From Cristatella mucedo (lineage: Eukaryota; Bryozoa; Phylactolaemata; Cristatellidae): 64,000 nucleotides of DNA. Both the position numbers and the translations under genes were made by a program. This document shows positions 1 through 10,605 of the stretch, in pieces; positions within the stretch are counted from its first letter, which is position 1, and every line of letters starts with the position of its first letter. The notes beneath the pieces were generated by a model that made no database searches, had not been told where the DNA came from, and saw only the letters and a program-made list of their open reading frames with translations. The stretch is from the NCBI GenBank assembly GCA_009760855.2, contig WPIO01000023.1:4757001-4821000 (forward strand), in the 5' to 3' direction.

Positions 1-330
1 ATCTGGCAATAAAGCTGAAGTAATTTGATTAGCATTCCAATAGGATAAAGGTATCGCGAATCCACCCATAACGAAATCCTCAGCCATTGTATCTCCTGAT
101 TTGTTTACATACGCACTTCGTTGGCTGACATTAATAAAATATCATGGATTGATTCCCTTTCCAAAGTTTGTTACTGTAAAGTCTTTGAAGTCATTTGTTC
201 CTGATCTAAGTGCCTTATAATTTGAGTCCGCATATCTTTTAGTTACTGCATCTGAAGAGTTCATTGGATCCGCAAATCTAGTTTTTAAATACCATTTGTA
301 TAATGATGTGACAATAATTATTCATTTTCT
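1..330 (-). pseudogene. Tail-fibre-like protein fragment of the provirus, cut by the window edge
   Basis: Read on the minus strand, about 290 down to 200 encodes a stretch containing DAVTKRYAD, and about 110 down to 60 encodes KSGDTMAED followed by a Met-Gly-Gly. Motifs of this kind recur in trimeric phage-type fibres, where a Pro-rich loop with DA-TK-Y-D alternates with GDTM-G-L-MG beta segments. At least one stop separates the two pieces. The gene runs off the left end of the window. The same motif style recurs on the plus strand at 11.6-14.0 kb, which supports a family of fibre genes in this element. Attachment to host cells would be the expected role, but that is inference from motif resemblance only. 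Confidence 0.5.
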
Positions 331-2200
331 TTCTTAACAGATTGGCTAGTATCAATCTTCCTAAAAGTCATTTATATAATCTGTTATTAACATATTTGAT
401 CTTTATAAAACTTTTTTTACTGTGGGTATTATTTTAACAAATCTATCTAGATTTTTCAGTAACTGTCTGGGTCAGCGACTTTCCTACATAATACCTCATG
501 TCATATCCTGGATTAGTCGAATTTTGTAATCTTCCAAAGCCATTAATATTACTAAACTGAATGTCAAAGTACTTTTTTTATTTCTAGCAATAGTAAGAAT
601 AATGATTTTTAAATTGGTATATCTGATCTGTTCCTTATTGGTAGATATTCTAACACTTCCAGCACCTATGAAACTACTTGGCCTTATCCCACAACTCAAT
701 CCGGGAACGAATATTTAAAACTCTGAATAATTAAATTCATCCAATTCCAGCACATTTAATCCAAGTAGGTATTGCTCATGATACTACAGTGGTATGAACA
801 CTTCTTTGATTATCCGGCTCCGTAGTCACTTTATCTAAACTAATTTTGTTGTACCGATTATTCTTTCTGGAGCATATCTATGGCAGCAATCTCTAGTAAA
901 GCAATGATTGGATCAGTCTCCTTTGTCTGAAGCTTAATCTCCAAGTATTTTGCAACAGTTGGTTCGAATCCCTTACAAAATTTTAGTGGATCATATTTTA
1001 CTTCACTTCCGTTTGATAAGCATTTTTCTAGTTTCTTTGTGCTGTTTTTTCTATTTCTAAATGTGATTGGCCTCCAAATATAGCTTTGCCGCCCAACGTA
1101 GAATATATTTTTGATCCACCAATGTTAAGGCTTATTGACCATTTTCACTCATCGAAGCCTTGCAAAAATTCATTTTTCCATAGTATTTTATTGTAAGAAA
1201 ATATGTTCAATTATTCTACGCTAATGTTATAAAATACCCACAAGCCCTTCATGCATGTAAATTGAAAATCATTACCATTTGAAATTAGCTCGGCAGTGTG
1301 GTCACAAATTATTAGATGAACCATGATACTTGTCTGACCTGCTCCTACCGGCGCCTGTGGAATTAGTTAATCAAATTCAACACTGACATAAAATCTTATA
1401 GCATTTCTATGTGAGTGATCGTTATATTGGAGATCAATTGCATTAATCGGATATCAAGGTAACCATCCGGGACATGTAACACTGACGGCCTCAGTAACTT
1501 CATCAAGACCCAGGGATTGCTTTCTAAACTGTGTGAACTCTAGCTAAGAAGTCAAACTCCTTCCATCCTTTGGGTGGTCATTCATAAAAGTTCTCGGGTA
1601 TTGAGTAGATCCATGAGTAAGCAACTTAATTAATGATTAGCGTAAATTAAGTAATTACCGTTCTCAACGTTACAATGGTTATAAGTACTAGGGTTTCCAG
1701 TATAACTATTATATTTATCAGAGCCACGTGCCTCCACAATCAGCCACCTAACCTTATCAATTGTGTTTTGCACTGAAAGGTTTTAGCACATAACAATCCC
1801 TGGTTAGTAATACTTAGTGTCATGTTTTCATATTTTCCAAGTCTATAGCTAAGCTTCACTCTCTTTCCGCGTTAGATTGAAATTTCACAGCGACTTGTTC
1901 AACACTTATTGATGGGGTTACGCAAGAAACCACTAGCCTAATTTTTGACATCTTTAGTTGGAAAGCAGTATACACTCTATCTCCATTGGGTTGGAAAAGT
2001 TAGTTAGCTGTAGCAATGCCCCTAGTTGCAATCGTGTTATTATTATTAGCAACAGTTCCAGATGATCCAGTCATTAAATGATTAAAATAAAAACCAAAAA
2101 CCCTTGTCAGCTCGATAGTAAAAAGAGTATTATACAAGATCCTATTCATATCAGCACAGAATCGAGAAAGTCTTGCTATTGAAAGAGAGATACTAAATGT
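331..2200 (-). pseudogene. Unassigned coding remnants of the provirus
   Basis: The minus strand has short blocks with coding character separated by stops and frameshifts. The clearest runs from about 1,010 down to a stop at 858 and contains KYDPLKFCKGFEPTVAKYLE. Another, near 1,400-1,250, contains APVGAGQTSIMVH. A further 67-codon open stretch lies at 496-699. I do not recognise any of these with certainty. Their position on the same strand as the capsid-like pieces to the right suggests structural genes of the element. No intact reading frame remains. Confidence 0.35.
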
Positions 2201-2457
2201 TCAATTTGTGTCAATTATGATGTTAGCCCCTTTTTATAAATAAACCATTGTTGCATGTCGTCGCTCCAGCTGCTTCTGGACTCGAGTAGTTTATGATAGC
2301 GGTATACATATCATCTATGGAGCTTGCTTCATCTTTCTGCCATCCAGTAGCAGGACTTCAGCTCTATTGTAATCATTTGGATAAGTAAGAAGACCCATTG
2401 TTGATACGGATCCAACTCCTTCTGGTAGGGATATGCTTTCAATTTCTTCATTACCAG
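2201..2457 (-). pseudogene. Capsid-like remnant, left of a LINE insertion
   Basis: On the minus strand the stretch from 2,457 to about 2,310 is open and contains YPGNEEIESISLPEGVG; a shifted frame continues below it with IDDMYTAIINYSSPEAAG. It abuts the 5' end of a LINE. The capsid-like piece on the other side of that LINE (3,668-3,968) is on the same strand, so I infer that one gene was split by the insertion. No catalytic motif is expected or seen. The assignment to a capsid rests mainly on its partner piece and is tentative. Confidence 0.35.
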
Positions 2458-3667
2458 GGTATTGATGTGAACGGACAAAGACCATCCGACGAGCCACATA
2501 AGTATGGGGTACCTTAGCGCTCATGCTTAGTCTGGTTCTTTTCACGGTTTATACTCTCCCTCTTGCCGATGTGATTGCCAGGCTCAATCTAGGTGATCAC
2601 TTCTATGCAGATGACACTCAAAGGTACCTTTATTTTGATCCCTACCAGCCTTCCACCACGTCAAATTCTTTCAACTCCTTTGCTGCATATATTGATGACA
2701 ACTGCACATGGATGGCAGCAAATCATAAATTGAATGATGATAAGACTAACTTATTAGTTATGGGCAAACCAAGCGTCATTGAGAAATTGAAAAGCCTAAC
2801 GTCAGACATCGGCTCTACCAGCATATCTCTCGTTAAATCTGCACGAAATCTAGGTGTCCTGTTCCAAAGTGACCTTTCATTAGACGACAACATCAGCTCC
2901 ACAGTCAAATCTGCCTACTTTCAGCTACACAATGTTACTAAAATTTGGGCTTGCTTAGGCCAAAAAACTAAATAAAAATTGGTCCATGCATTTAGGACAT
3001 TCCGTCTCGACTTCTGCAACTCACTGCTTGCTGGTCTACCGGCCTGTGCAATCAGGCGCTTACAGATGTTACAACACTCTGCAGTTAGGCTTGTCTGTCG
3101 AGAGCGTTGCAGTTGCCACATCACACAACTTCTCGCCGACCTGCACTGGCTCCCTGTCAAGCAGCGCATCGACCTCAAGATTGTGTCCCTCAATTTTCGG
3201 TCCATTCATTCTTTGGCTCCAGCTTACCTATCAGATCTACTCCCCTACCAGGCTAAGCATATTACCACCAGCTTTTCTTAATCTAATCGTTTACCTACGC
3301 CTTATTAGGAACTTAAATCGTTTGGAGGCCACGCCCTTAGCTTCCAAAGCCTGGAAATCACTTTCGATAGGGGTCATGACATTCCCTGATTTGACATTTA
3401 AAAAGAGCCTAAACATATCTATTTATGACAGCATTTAGTGGGTCCATGTGATTCATCGTTTACGTGCTTATGCTTGCTGTCACTGTCCACGCTGCCACTA
3501 ACCATTTTTACATTTTGAACCTGTGCATGTCACCTCTAACCATGTTTTGCTTGGTGTCATTGAGCGTGATGCCACTAATCACTCAATCATGCTTCTTTGC
3601 AGTAAATTTAAAGTGCATGGAAAGTGATTGAGTTCTCTGAGGGCGAAATACAAATGTATTATTATTA
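2458..3667 (+). mobile_element. LINE copy A (L2/CR1-like), 5'-truncated, inserted in the provirus
   Basis: The copy starts inside the reverse transcriptase, just before the conserved GVPQGSVLGP block, and includes FYADDTQ at about 2,603-2,623. It continues through the C-terminal region, interrupted by stops and frameshifts. It ends in the 3' tail hairpin and a short ATT-rich run near 3,655-3,667. The tail belongs to a subfamily whose 3' UTR reads like those at 29.8 and 60.2 kb. It is clearly diverged from the copy at 16.2 kb. It splits a minus-strand capsid-like gene of the provirus. I saw no obvious target-site duplication. Confidence 0.9.
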
Positions 3668-3968
3668 GTGTACTCTTTATATACTGAAACATCAGAGCGA
3701 AAGCATTGTTTACTAGGTCAAAAGCTGACATACATGGACCACCAGCAATTGTCTGTGCTTGAGTCTGTCCTTCTAGAATCAAATATGCGCCGAATAAAAC
3801 ATAACGTGGATTTTGTACTCTAGTTAAAGTGAATGGTAGTAGTTTGCTCGCTACAGCATGAAGTTCACTACCCCTGGTTTGGAAAAAACTTTCGACATGG
3901 ATAATTTCTAATTGGATGACTAGACATAAGTGGGTCACTGAGCTCCAAAATAGCATCGATCGGGGCAC
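3668..3968 (-). pseudogene. Double jelly-roll major capsid-like fragment, right of the LINE insertion
   Basis: The minus strand is open from 3,968 to about 3,670 and encodes a stretch with LTRVQNPRYVLFGAYLI followed by a run ending near FALMFQYIKS. A hydrophobic NPRYV-type strand followed by an F-D-x-x-N segment is reminiscent of the major capsid proteins of Polinton-like and other double jelly-roll viruses. That is a family-level resemblance judged by eye. The downstream end is cut by LINE copy A. A structure-based profile search would settle it; other structural proteins of the element remain possible. Confidence 0.4.
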
Positions 3969-4802
3969 TTGCCAATTCTTCCCTATATAAAAAGGAATTT
4001 ATTTACTATTTTCTCTGAATACATAATCCGGCCCCAATTTTTCTGATTGTTCCTTCATATCCATCGGGTCTAGGTCTTGGTATGTTGGCTATAGATTTTT
4101 ATTTTAGTACTCTTTATATTACTTTAAAGGCCTCTGGGTAATTTTTTATGTTTCAGAATACCCTCCAGCTTCTTTATCCATCTCTGTACTTTCTCCTTCC
4201 TTTTTCTTTTGTTTTTAGTTTGCCTATAATGGCTTCTTCAATCTCTTGATCCACTTCTATGATATGTTTTTACTCTTAATCTTTCTCCTTTTTCTTCTCT
4301 CATACTCCATCTCTTTTTCGTTTCCCTTCTTCAACTTTTTCATCTAGTTCGCATCTCTTTTGCATATATGCCGGGTCTAATTTTTTTGGGATTCCTTAAT
4401 GCCAATGAAAACACCCGTATTCGTTGCTCCCACGATTATAGGAGCAATCTTTCAAACGCCATCATTTTCCTCCAGTTTTGTGTGTGTGTCCATGTATCGC
4501 ATAACTCGTTATCTATATATTATCTAGAGATTTCTGCAGTTATTACTGCATCTGAGACTATATTTAAAGGACTACAATTTTGATGTGCTAAGCTAAAATT
4601 AACTGAGCTGACAATGTCTCCTCTGGGGGGAGGCAAAACATTACATAGGGTATGTCTACTTTTCATTTGGGTTTACATCTGCCATATTATTAACATATAA
4701 TGAAGTACATTTAACAATTCATTTTTGGATAACCTAAATCACAGTTTACGCTAATTTATGCTTACTCCTTTATTATCCGTTATTAACATTTTACTCAAAA
4801 CT
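3969..4802 (-). pseudogene. Unassigned provirus remnant
   Basis: The minus strand shows long weakly open runs, for example around 4,660-4,480, with a few stops. One run includes NIVSDAVITAEIS. Around 4,190-4,330 the plus strand is a T- and C-rich run of low complexity that reads as Lys/Arg-rich on the minus strand. I do not recognise a function. Strand and composition match the neighbouring capsid-like pieces. Confidence 0.3.
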
Positions 4803-5110
4803 TTATAGGTTCCAACAAAGTGCGTTTCTTTTTATTTTTTCATAAAAAGTTCCTCCGACCATAATAGAATCAAAGGAGAACTGATTATTCAAATAAAATA
4901 CAAATGTATCTTCTATACTCTTTGTCACACCGGAAGCATTGCTTCGCAGAAGCACCACATAATTTCCAAATGCTTGCAGTATTATCTTATTATGTGTATT
5001 CACATAGAACCTGATTCCAAAGCGTTCACCTCTGAGAGAAGTATCGAAATAGTCATCATAAGTTCTATCAAAGTCAGAAATTGTAGCGTAATCGTACTTG
5101 TTATTTTTAA
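4803..5110 (-). pseudogene. Unassigned structural-type fragment of the provirus
   Basis: The minus strand is open for about 100 codons, from near 5,100 to 4,803, with fragments such as ISDFDRTYDDYFDTSLRG and VLLRSNASGVTKSIEDTF. It is one of the longer undamaged stretches in the block. No family is recognised. It lies between capsid-like pieces on the same strand and is cut off on its right by a fragment of a second LINE family (5,145-5,450), beyond which capsid-type coding resumes (about 5,570-5,450). It may be part of the capsid gene. Confidence 0.35.
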
Positions 5111-5144
5111 TGCCGTAATTAATGCATTTACTACTTGACTACAA

Positions 5145-5450
5145 TCATATGTAATGTATCTCCGTCAGTAACTCCACAAACTCATAAAGACCATGTGGGT
5201 GTTACGCAGGAGAGTTTTGTATAGCGCACTCACAGCCTAAGCGGCTTTCGGTACGCATTCGGTAGCCAACAGACTTCGTCTCACGCAACAGAGAGAAAGT
5301 GGGAAGCATAGCAGAGTTAGGAGAGCAGTTGAGGTAGTGAGTAGCATAGAAGACCGCTGAAAAAGATGTGCCATAGTCGGCAGTTGGAGAGTAGTTGTCG
5401 TTGCGTAAGAATTGTGGAAGCGAGTTCCACAGTAACCAGGTATAATTGTT
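5145..5450 (-). mobile_element. 3' fragment of a second LINE family (LINE-2)
   Basis: This stretch is more GC-rich than its surroundings and is clearly similar to 41,432-41,995 (same orientation) and to 38,600-38,985 (opposite orientation). The longer copy at 41.4 kb reads, on the minus strand, like the C-terminal end of a LINE ORF2. I therefore interpret it as the 3' end of a second non-LTR element. It separates two minus-strand coding pieces of the provirus. Confidence 0.65.
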
Positions 5451-5619
5451 AAAACGATGGCATTAGCACCTGTCATTAATCTCATATACCAAAGCATGTC
5501 ATGTACGCTCGGTATTATGTTACAAAAATTATTTATTGACATACGTGAATTCAATTCTTCTTGGCCGAATTGTATTATAACTTTTTCTTAAGGATTAATG
5601 ACCTCTAGTTCCTCTTAGC

Positions 5620-6237
5620 TTATTAACATGTATATGTCAACAATACTATTAATAATGTAACTTTATGTCCTCCGAAATCTAATGGCCTCAGATCTTTATT
5701 AGTAACAGTAAACACTGTATCTGAAACTGTTTTTTCAACTCTATCAAAGCGCTCAATTATGGATGACTCATACACCACGAACTGCTTAGGTTATAAGAAA
5801 AACTTCTAAAAATCTGTGATTAATTTTCATTTATATAACTGCTACAGCTGGCAGCTAAGCTACAGTGTACTACTATTAAATTTGTATTTGAAATGAATAC
5901 CCCATTCTCTGAAACTTCTTTTACTCCAGTGGAACAGATTAAAATACCAGGTATATCGGGATATATTTTATTAAAGTTAGGATCATTTTTAAAAGCATGC
6001 CTAGTAAAACCTAAAATTCCAGATACAGTTGACCGACCTGCTAAAAATGTTCACCCAACGGGCAGCCTAATCAAAACATTTGATGTAGCATCATATACAA
6101 AAATCTCAAAATTTTCGGAATTAGCTACTGATTGTACTTTTACGTTAATTATTGCATCCGAAATTCCCAATTTAAATTCATCAGACACATCTGAATATAT
6201 TTCAGGTCTTATTGTTATTGTCTGCTCAGTCTGATCC
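5620..6237 (-). pseudogene. Penton/minor-capsid-like protein remnant
   Basis: The minus strand reads almost continuously from 6,237 to about 5,640 with one in-frame TGA, another stop near 5,820 and one frameshift. The visible pieces include IRPEIYSDVSDEFKLGISDA and, near the C terminus, VTNKDLRPLDFGG at about 5,700-5,666. A closing strand of this type, ending in a D-F-x-G turn, is common in small jelly-roll proteins of Polinton-like elements, so a penton or minor capsid role is plausible. That is resemblance, not proof. It is the least damaged structural-type gene in the block. Confidence 0.45.
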
Positions 6238-6950
6238 TTCTGCCACCGTATAAAAAATATGTTATTGGAAGTAGTAATTTTCTTATGAAGGTAAATACCA
6301 CAAATTTCTTAAAGCCAATTATTTTTTTATTTATTAATATTATTGGATAATATATTTTTTACTCTAGCTAGATTAGTTGTCCCGCTAACATGAAGGCCTA
6401 TCCTGATTGGCTTGCTTGACTATTTTTCTTTATTGCTACATTTTTTAATATCGCTTCAGCTTGTTTTTGATAACTCACTCATCCATATACTCGAATAGAA
6501 TCGTATTTTATTTATTCAAGCCAGGTATATTTTTGGGGCATTTCTTAATCTCGCAAGATAATCGACGGCAGTACTAATCGAAGGTATTACTCCTCTATTA
6601 CTGACAGCAAGTTCTCCAATCCTGAGTTCCTACTTGTCTTTAATTTGCAATTCACTTTTTATCATTATTGTAACTATCTTTACTCCATCTCCAGTGTTTT
6701 CTTCAGTTTCGTATAGTTCAGTTTCAATTCAGTTCAGTTTAATTCTGTGAATATATTGTTTTAATCTTCTTTTTAAATATGCACGTTCTTTGATCGCAAT
6801 GATCCAACTTCTGATATGCAGTTTCAAGTAATTAATTGTTTCCACTTCTCTCGTAATCATTTATATCTTTTAATAAACCACTTGGCCATCTCTTTCCAAA
6901 AGGTAATCCATATAAAACAAACACTGTGATATTTAATCATAATAACGTCT
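6238..6950. other. AT-rich provirus DNA without a recognisable gene
   Basis: Both strands are dense in stops. The composition is the same as in the flanking provirus. I see no motif, repeat or RNA gene here. Confidence 0.5.
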
Positions 6951-7485
6951 GGAAATCTAGTGCTTAGATTGATTCAAAGTTTCTTTGCTACATTTTTTGA
7001 AAGACATCATTAAGTTCTTTTTTCTTAGTATTTGAATAATTAGTCTTGGATGCGTTAACTATTCAAATTGCTTTCTTGTATTTTAATCCTTCAGCAGGTT
7101 TGGTAAACCTATTTAATGTTAATGATATATCAGGGGCTATAGTAAAGTTTTTTAAATCTTCAGTAGCCTTCTCGCTTTCATAGGCAGCAGCCAATTTATT
7201 TGCGTTTACTTAAATACTTCTTTTATTATTTCTTACTCATTTAGTTTTTAAGATTATTTAGACTAACATCACCAGAGCTGTCAGTAGACATATCTAAAGC
7301 TGTTTGATATAAGTGAGCTTCTGCACTATTTTTAGCTGCCATCGCTGCTTCAAATCTCTGCACTTCTCCATCATTATGGAGTTTAGTTTCTTCTTTCAAA
7401 TCTTGGAGGTTTAGAATTTTTCTCTCATAATCCAATGCCTCTTGAAGAATGACACGATAGGCACGTATTTTGGAGTAGATATTTC
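6951..7485 (-). pseudogene. Unassigned, helix-rich provirus protein remnant
   Basis: On the minus strand an open run from about 7,485 to 7,241 encodes a charged, Ala/Glu/Lys-rich segment (for example LNLQDLKEETKLHNDGEVQR) that looks helical and possibly coiled-coil. After a stop and a frameshift, coding character continues to about 7,000 with EKATEDLKNFTIAPDISLTL. No family is recognised. It lies immediately downstream of the packaging-type ATPase on the same strand, so a structural or assembly role is possible but not shown. Confidence 0.35.
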
Positions 7486-7519
7486 CGTTATAAATCTATA
7501 TATTAACTATTATTTTTCA

Positions 7520-8260
7520 TTAACAAATTAATTTTAATATTTATTTTCATCGGCATCTATAGTTCAAAAGCGACCTTCAGATTTAGTCTCGGTTAAGTCG
7601 ATAACGCAGTAATCAGAACTTTCACGAGTGCACGAGCTGACCCAATCTCTAAACATTGTACGATCAATATCTCAAGCGTATTCATCTCTAATATATTCAA
7701 TATCAGTATGATTTTTTAAATTATTATCATAATACTATTCCTCAAAGATTATAGATAAAACCTTGTACACTGCTAAGGTACCTTTCTAGACTATAAGTAT
7801 GATTAAGTTATTATTCCTTAACTCTCTACTAGGTAGCCCGGTGCTAGGTTAAATAGATCCGGTTTTTGTATATTCCTCTATTCAAATAAACACGATCTTT
7901 GATTGATCTTCAGTAATTAAGTCTCCTAAAACAATTAATTATTTACAATTACGATAGGAATCTACATCCGGAATTCTATCAGCAACATATATCCAATCAT
8001 AAGCACCTTTGGCCATCTTATCTGTCATTGACTTGAGTCTTCAGTAGAGCTTCTAATCCACACGAGAAGCTGCTATTGAGCAAGTATCATAATTCAACAT
8101 CGCATTAAATACTTAATTCATTATTATTTGGGACTTTCCAGATTCATCTGGACCTAAAACTAGCTACCTAATAGGAACTTTTGGTAATGGTTCTGTATGA
8201 TCAGTTTATTGATCTTGCCCGAAATCAAATGTGCGCACTTTCAGGCATTATCTCTATAAA
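7520..8260 (-). pseudogene. Packaging-type ATPase (FtsK/HerA-like) remnant
   Basis: On the minus strand a P-loop GPDESGKS is encoded at 8,154-8,131, preceded by a hydrophobic strand. A candidate Walker B strand, IVLGDLIT, lies near 7,938-7,915. Further down, a stretch near 7,670-7,560 contains MFRDWVSSCTRESSDYCVID, which looks like a C-terminal part of the same fold. In Polintons, adintoviruses and relatives, an ATPase of this fold pumps the genome into the capsid. Several stops and frameshifts interrupt the gene. The expected acidic residue at the start of Walker B reads as Gly here, consistent with loss of function. The neighbouring protease-like and capsid-like genes support the assignment. 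Confidence 0.6.
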
Positions 8261-8309
8261 CGCAATGGAATTTTTTCTACTGTATAGGAAATAAATATTT
8301 AATGCGTTG

Positions 8310-8975
8310 AGTGCAAAAAGAATACTGATGATCTTCATGAGGAATATTTAGAGATTCAAACTAAAGAAGGCATACGAGGAATGATAAAAACAATTTATAC
8401 AGTTTGTGAAAGTACAGAAGCAGAGTTTGTTAGACTTCTACCTGAATCTCTTCAAATGGGAATGTGAGTTTTATCCCACAGGCGCAAATTAGGAACAAGA
8501 GTAATATTTTAAGAATGCAAATTAGGATCTGGAATGAGTAAAGAAGAGTTGGTTATGGATTACATACAGCTGTCAAAAAACCAAGTCCAAATAATCCCGA
8601 GCAAACCATTAACTGACTTCGATATAATGAAATATGTAAAAGAATTACGAATAAAGAACTTCAAAGGAGTATTTGCCAGAGAGGATATAATCAAAAATGC
8701 TTCCAACTAAAATAGAATGTTGGATATTCAATACTGGTCGTTTCTGATAAAAGCAATATATCATTGGATTGCTTGACAAAATCTAATAACAAGCATACTA
8801 CTTTGACTCATATGGAGCTCATCCGTTACCAGAAGTTACTGAGTACTTGAGATAAACGCCGAGTTTTTCCACTTTCCCATTGCAGAGTTACAACGACACA
8901 GACAGTGGAAGACGTTGTCTAGAATTCTTAAAACTTATGCAAAATAATGATTTTATAGGTAAAATATAGATATTA
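8310..8975 (+). pseudogene. Adenain-like cysteine protease remnant
   Basis: On the plus strand, pieces in more than one frame form a recognisable pattern. First comes a helical N-terminal part containing MSKEELVMDYIQLSKNQVQ, then LTDFDIMKYVKELRIKNFKG, then YYFDSYGAHPLPEVTEYL, and finally YNDTDSGRRCLEFLKLM near 8,890-8,945. Adenovirus-type and Polinton proteases have this order: an N-terminal segment, a strand ending in F-D-S-x-G, and a C-terminal helix carrying the catalytic cysteine. The His box between them is damaged here. Multiple stops and at least two frameshifts make it nonfunctional. It is divergent from the ATPase gene on the minus strand. In its family it processes capsid proteins. 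Confidence 0.6.
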
Positions 8976-9640
8976 TTGAATTATTTCTATATGTTATACT
9001 TTTAAAATACTTATTAGTAAGAAATGTCAAGAAAATTTAATCCGCTAAAACTTAGCATAATTTTTCTCAACGTTTCAAATAATACAGGGGAGTAAAAGTG
9101 TTAAAAATACTAGAATACTAATATTCCGAAAGATTTCAGTGTTAGAATTCGAGTGAAACTAAAAACTTCAAAAGACGCAAGGCCAAAACTAATTTATATA
9201 TTTACCTAGCTTCATGTCCTGAAGTTAAAGAAAAGGCTACTGAAATAATTAACCCTGCTGGAAGAGCACTTGGTATGCCTCTTAAAGAGCCTAGATCGAC
9301 AATTTGAGTAAGATTTGATTTCGGACCACGTGGTACTGTAGTTATGCTCAGATTAATTGGAAGATACAAATTAATTTTTAAGAAGACGTTATTTAAATTT
9401 TTTATCTGATTTGGATACAGCGTGAGTTAATACTCACGCTGTATCCAAATTGACGGATCACGGGGTATACAAGATATTTACGAAGGAGTAGATAGACTTA
9501 ATAAAAGATTAAAAAGACCAAATCAATATGCATAAGATGCCAGTGAAGATCGCCAAATTGTTGATCTGAAAGATCTTCCAGAGTCTCGTTATGTTTTAGT
9601 TTAATTTATTGTTTTGGCTAAATGTTGCTAGTTATTGTGT
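8976..9640 (+). pseudogene. Unassigned provirus gene remnant on the plus strand
   Basis: The stretch begins with MSRKFNPLKLSIIFLN near 9,024. It later shows ASCPEVKEKATEIINPAG and VRFDFGPRGTVVMLRLIGRY (about 9,210-9,370) in another frame, so there is at least one frameshift. One in-frame stop is TGA. No function is recognised. It lies directly downstream of the protease-like gene in the same orientation. A perfect 19-bp hairpin (9,409-9,450) interrupts it. Confidence 0.35.
9409..9450. repeat. Perfect 19-bp inverted repeat (hairpin, 4-nt loop)
   Basis: Bases 9,409-9,427 and 9,432-9,450 are exact reverse complements separated by TAAT. The arms have no mismatch although the surrounding provirus sequence is heavily decayed. 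It could be a recent foldback or template-switch event, a relic of a structured signal, or an assembly artefact. Confidence 0.9.
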
Positions 9641-10065
9641 CAAACATCCGATTCACTAGACTTCTTGCTTAATCTTACTAATGCTTAAAGGATTAGAAAC
9701 TGTGTCTATCAGAAAGTCTTTAGAGATTGAGTCATTTAGTCAGAGATCTAACTTAGCTTTAGCCTAAAGCACTACAGCAACCGTCTTAGCATCTTTTCAA
9801 AAATTACTCGGTTGCTTAAGATCCAATGTGATTCTAGCTGCAGACTCTGCTAGTACCAAGTCAGACATGTATCTAATCTGTGTTATTTCTTGATCCTTCA
9901 TTCTAGAGGATTCAGTATAATCATGATCATGGATTAGAGCTCATCGATCAAGATCGTTTTTTACCGGTATGTTCCTGTTTAATTCTCTCCTTAAATGTAG
10001 TTCTTGGTCCAGCATAATACCTATATGTAATATTATCTCACTTTTAACTTATATCTGTGTTTTAC
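9641..10065 (-). pseudogene. Phospholipase A2-like domain remnant (parvovirus/adintovirus type)
   Basis: On the minus strand, a YYAGP motif at 10,020-10,007 is followed, after a frameshift, by HDHDY at 9,931-9,917. A helical stretch, KDQEITQIRYMSDLVLAESA, comes next. The pairing of a Y-x-G-P calcium-loop motif with a downstream HD-x-x-Y catalytic helix is the signature of viral secreted-type phospholipase A2 domains. In those families it acts on membranes during infection, and similar domains are reported in adintovirus-like elements. At least three in-frame stops and one frameshift make this copy dead. The spacing and residues are seen directly; the functional label is family knowledge. Confidence 0.6.
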
Positions 10066-10302
10066 CATTGCTCTATATATCTCATCTTGTTATTTACCTT
10101 CAGAGTAAAGCGTGGCCAACAGCATTGCAGATTCTGCTTTGCAGTCACCGGTCTTCGAACCAATTTTAGAGCGCTCTTCAGCTTTATTATGCTACTTTTA
10201 AGTACTGAATAATAATAAACTCCAGACTTCTCTACTAAGTTAATTATCTTTTAAATATAATTTAAACAGTTGATAAGTTCAAACAAATCTACCTTTTTAC
10301 TC
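10066..10302. other. AT-rich provirus DNA without a recognisable gene
   Basis: An open plus-strand stretch (9,969-10,169) overlaps the phospholipase-like signature on the opposite strand and looks like a shadow. Nothing else is seen. Confidence 0.45.
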
Positions 10303-10605
10303 ATATAATAATAATAATAATAATATTGCACTTGATAAAGCGCCCTCAGAGAACTTAATCTCTTTCTAGGCGCTTTACATTTGCTGCAAAGTGATACGCA
10401 ATAGAATAGTAAGTAAAATCATGCTTGAAAAACAAACAAAATGAATAACATGGTTAGGGGTTACATGCACTGGGTCAGCATGCAAATGTGGTTAGTGGCA
10501 GCATGAACAGTGTCAGCACGCATAAGCACATCGAGGACGAATCACAAGGACCCACTAAATGCTGTCCTAAATAGGTATGTTTTTAAGTTTCTTTTAAATG
10601 TATAT
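10303..10605 (-). mobile_element. LINE 3'-end copy (short, 5'-truncated)
   Basis: It begins with an (ATA)n run, followed by the LINE tail hairpin and about 250 bp of 3' UTR in reverse orientation. It is nearly the same as 25,745-25,964 and as the reverse of 28,130-28,385. The tight match with those copies indicates a relatively young insertion into the old provirus. Confidence 0.9.

Noticed and set aside
5893-6234. Open plus-strand frame of 113 codons
   Set aside because: The minus strand over the same bases reads as a long structural-type protein with a recognisable end motif; the plus frame is the complement.
9969-10169. Open plus-strand frame of 66 codons
   Set aside because: It overlaps the phospholipase-like signature on the minus strand; composition fits a shadow frame.
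10303-10605. CRISPR-like or terminal repeat of the provirus
   Set aside because: The sequence is a LINE 3' tail found many times elsewhere in the window.
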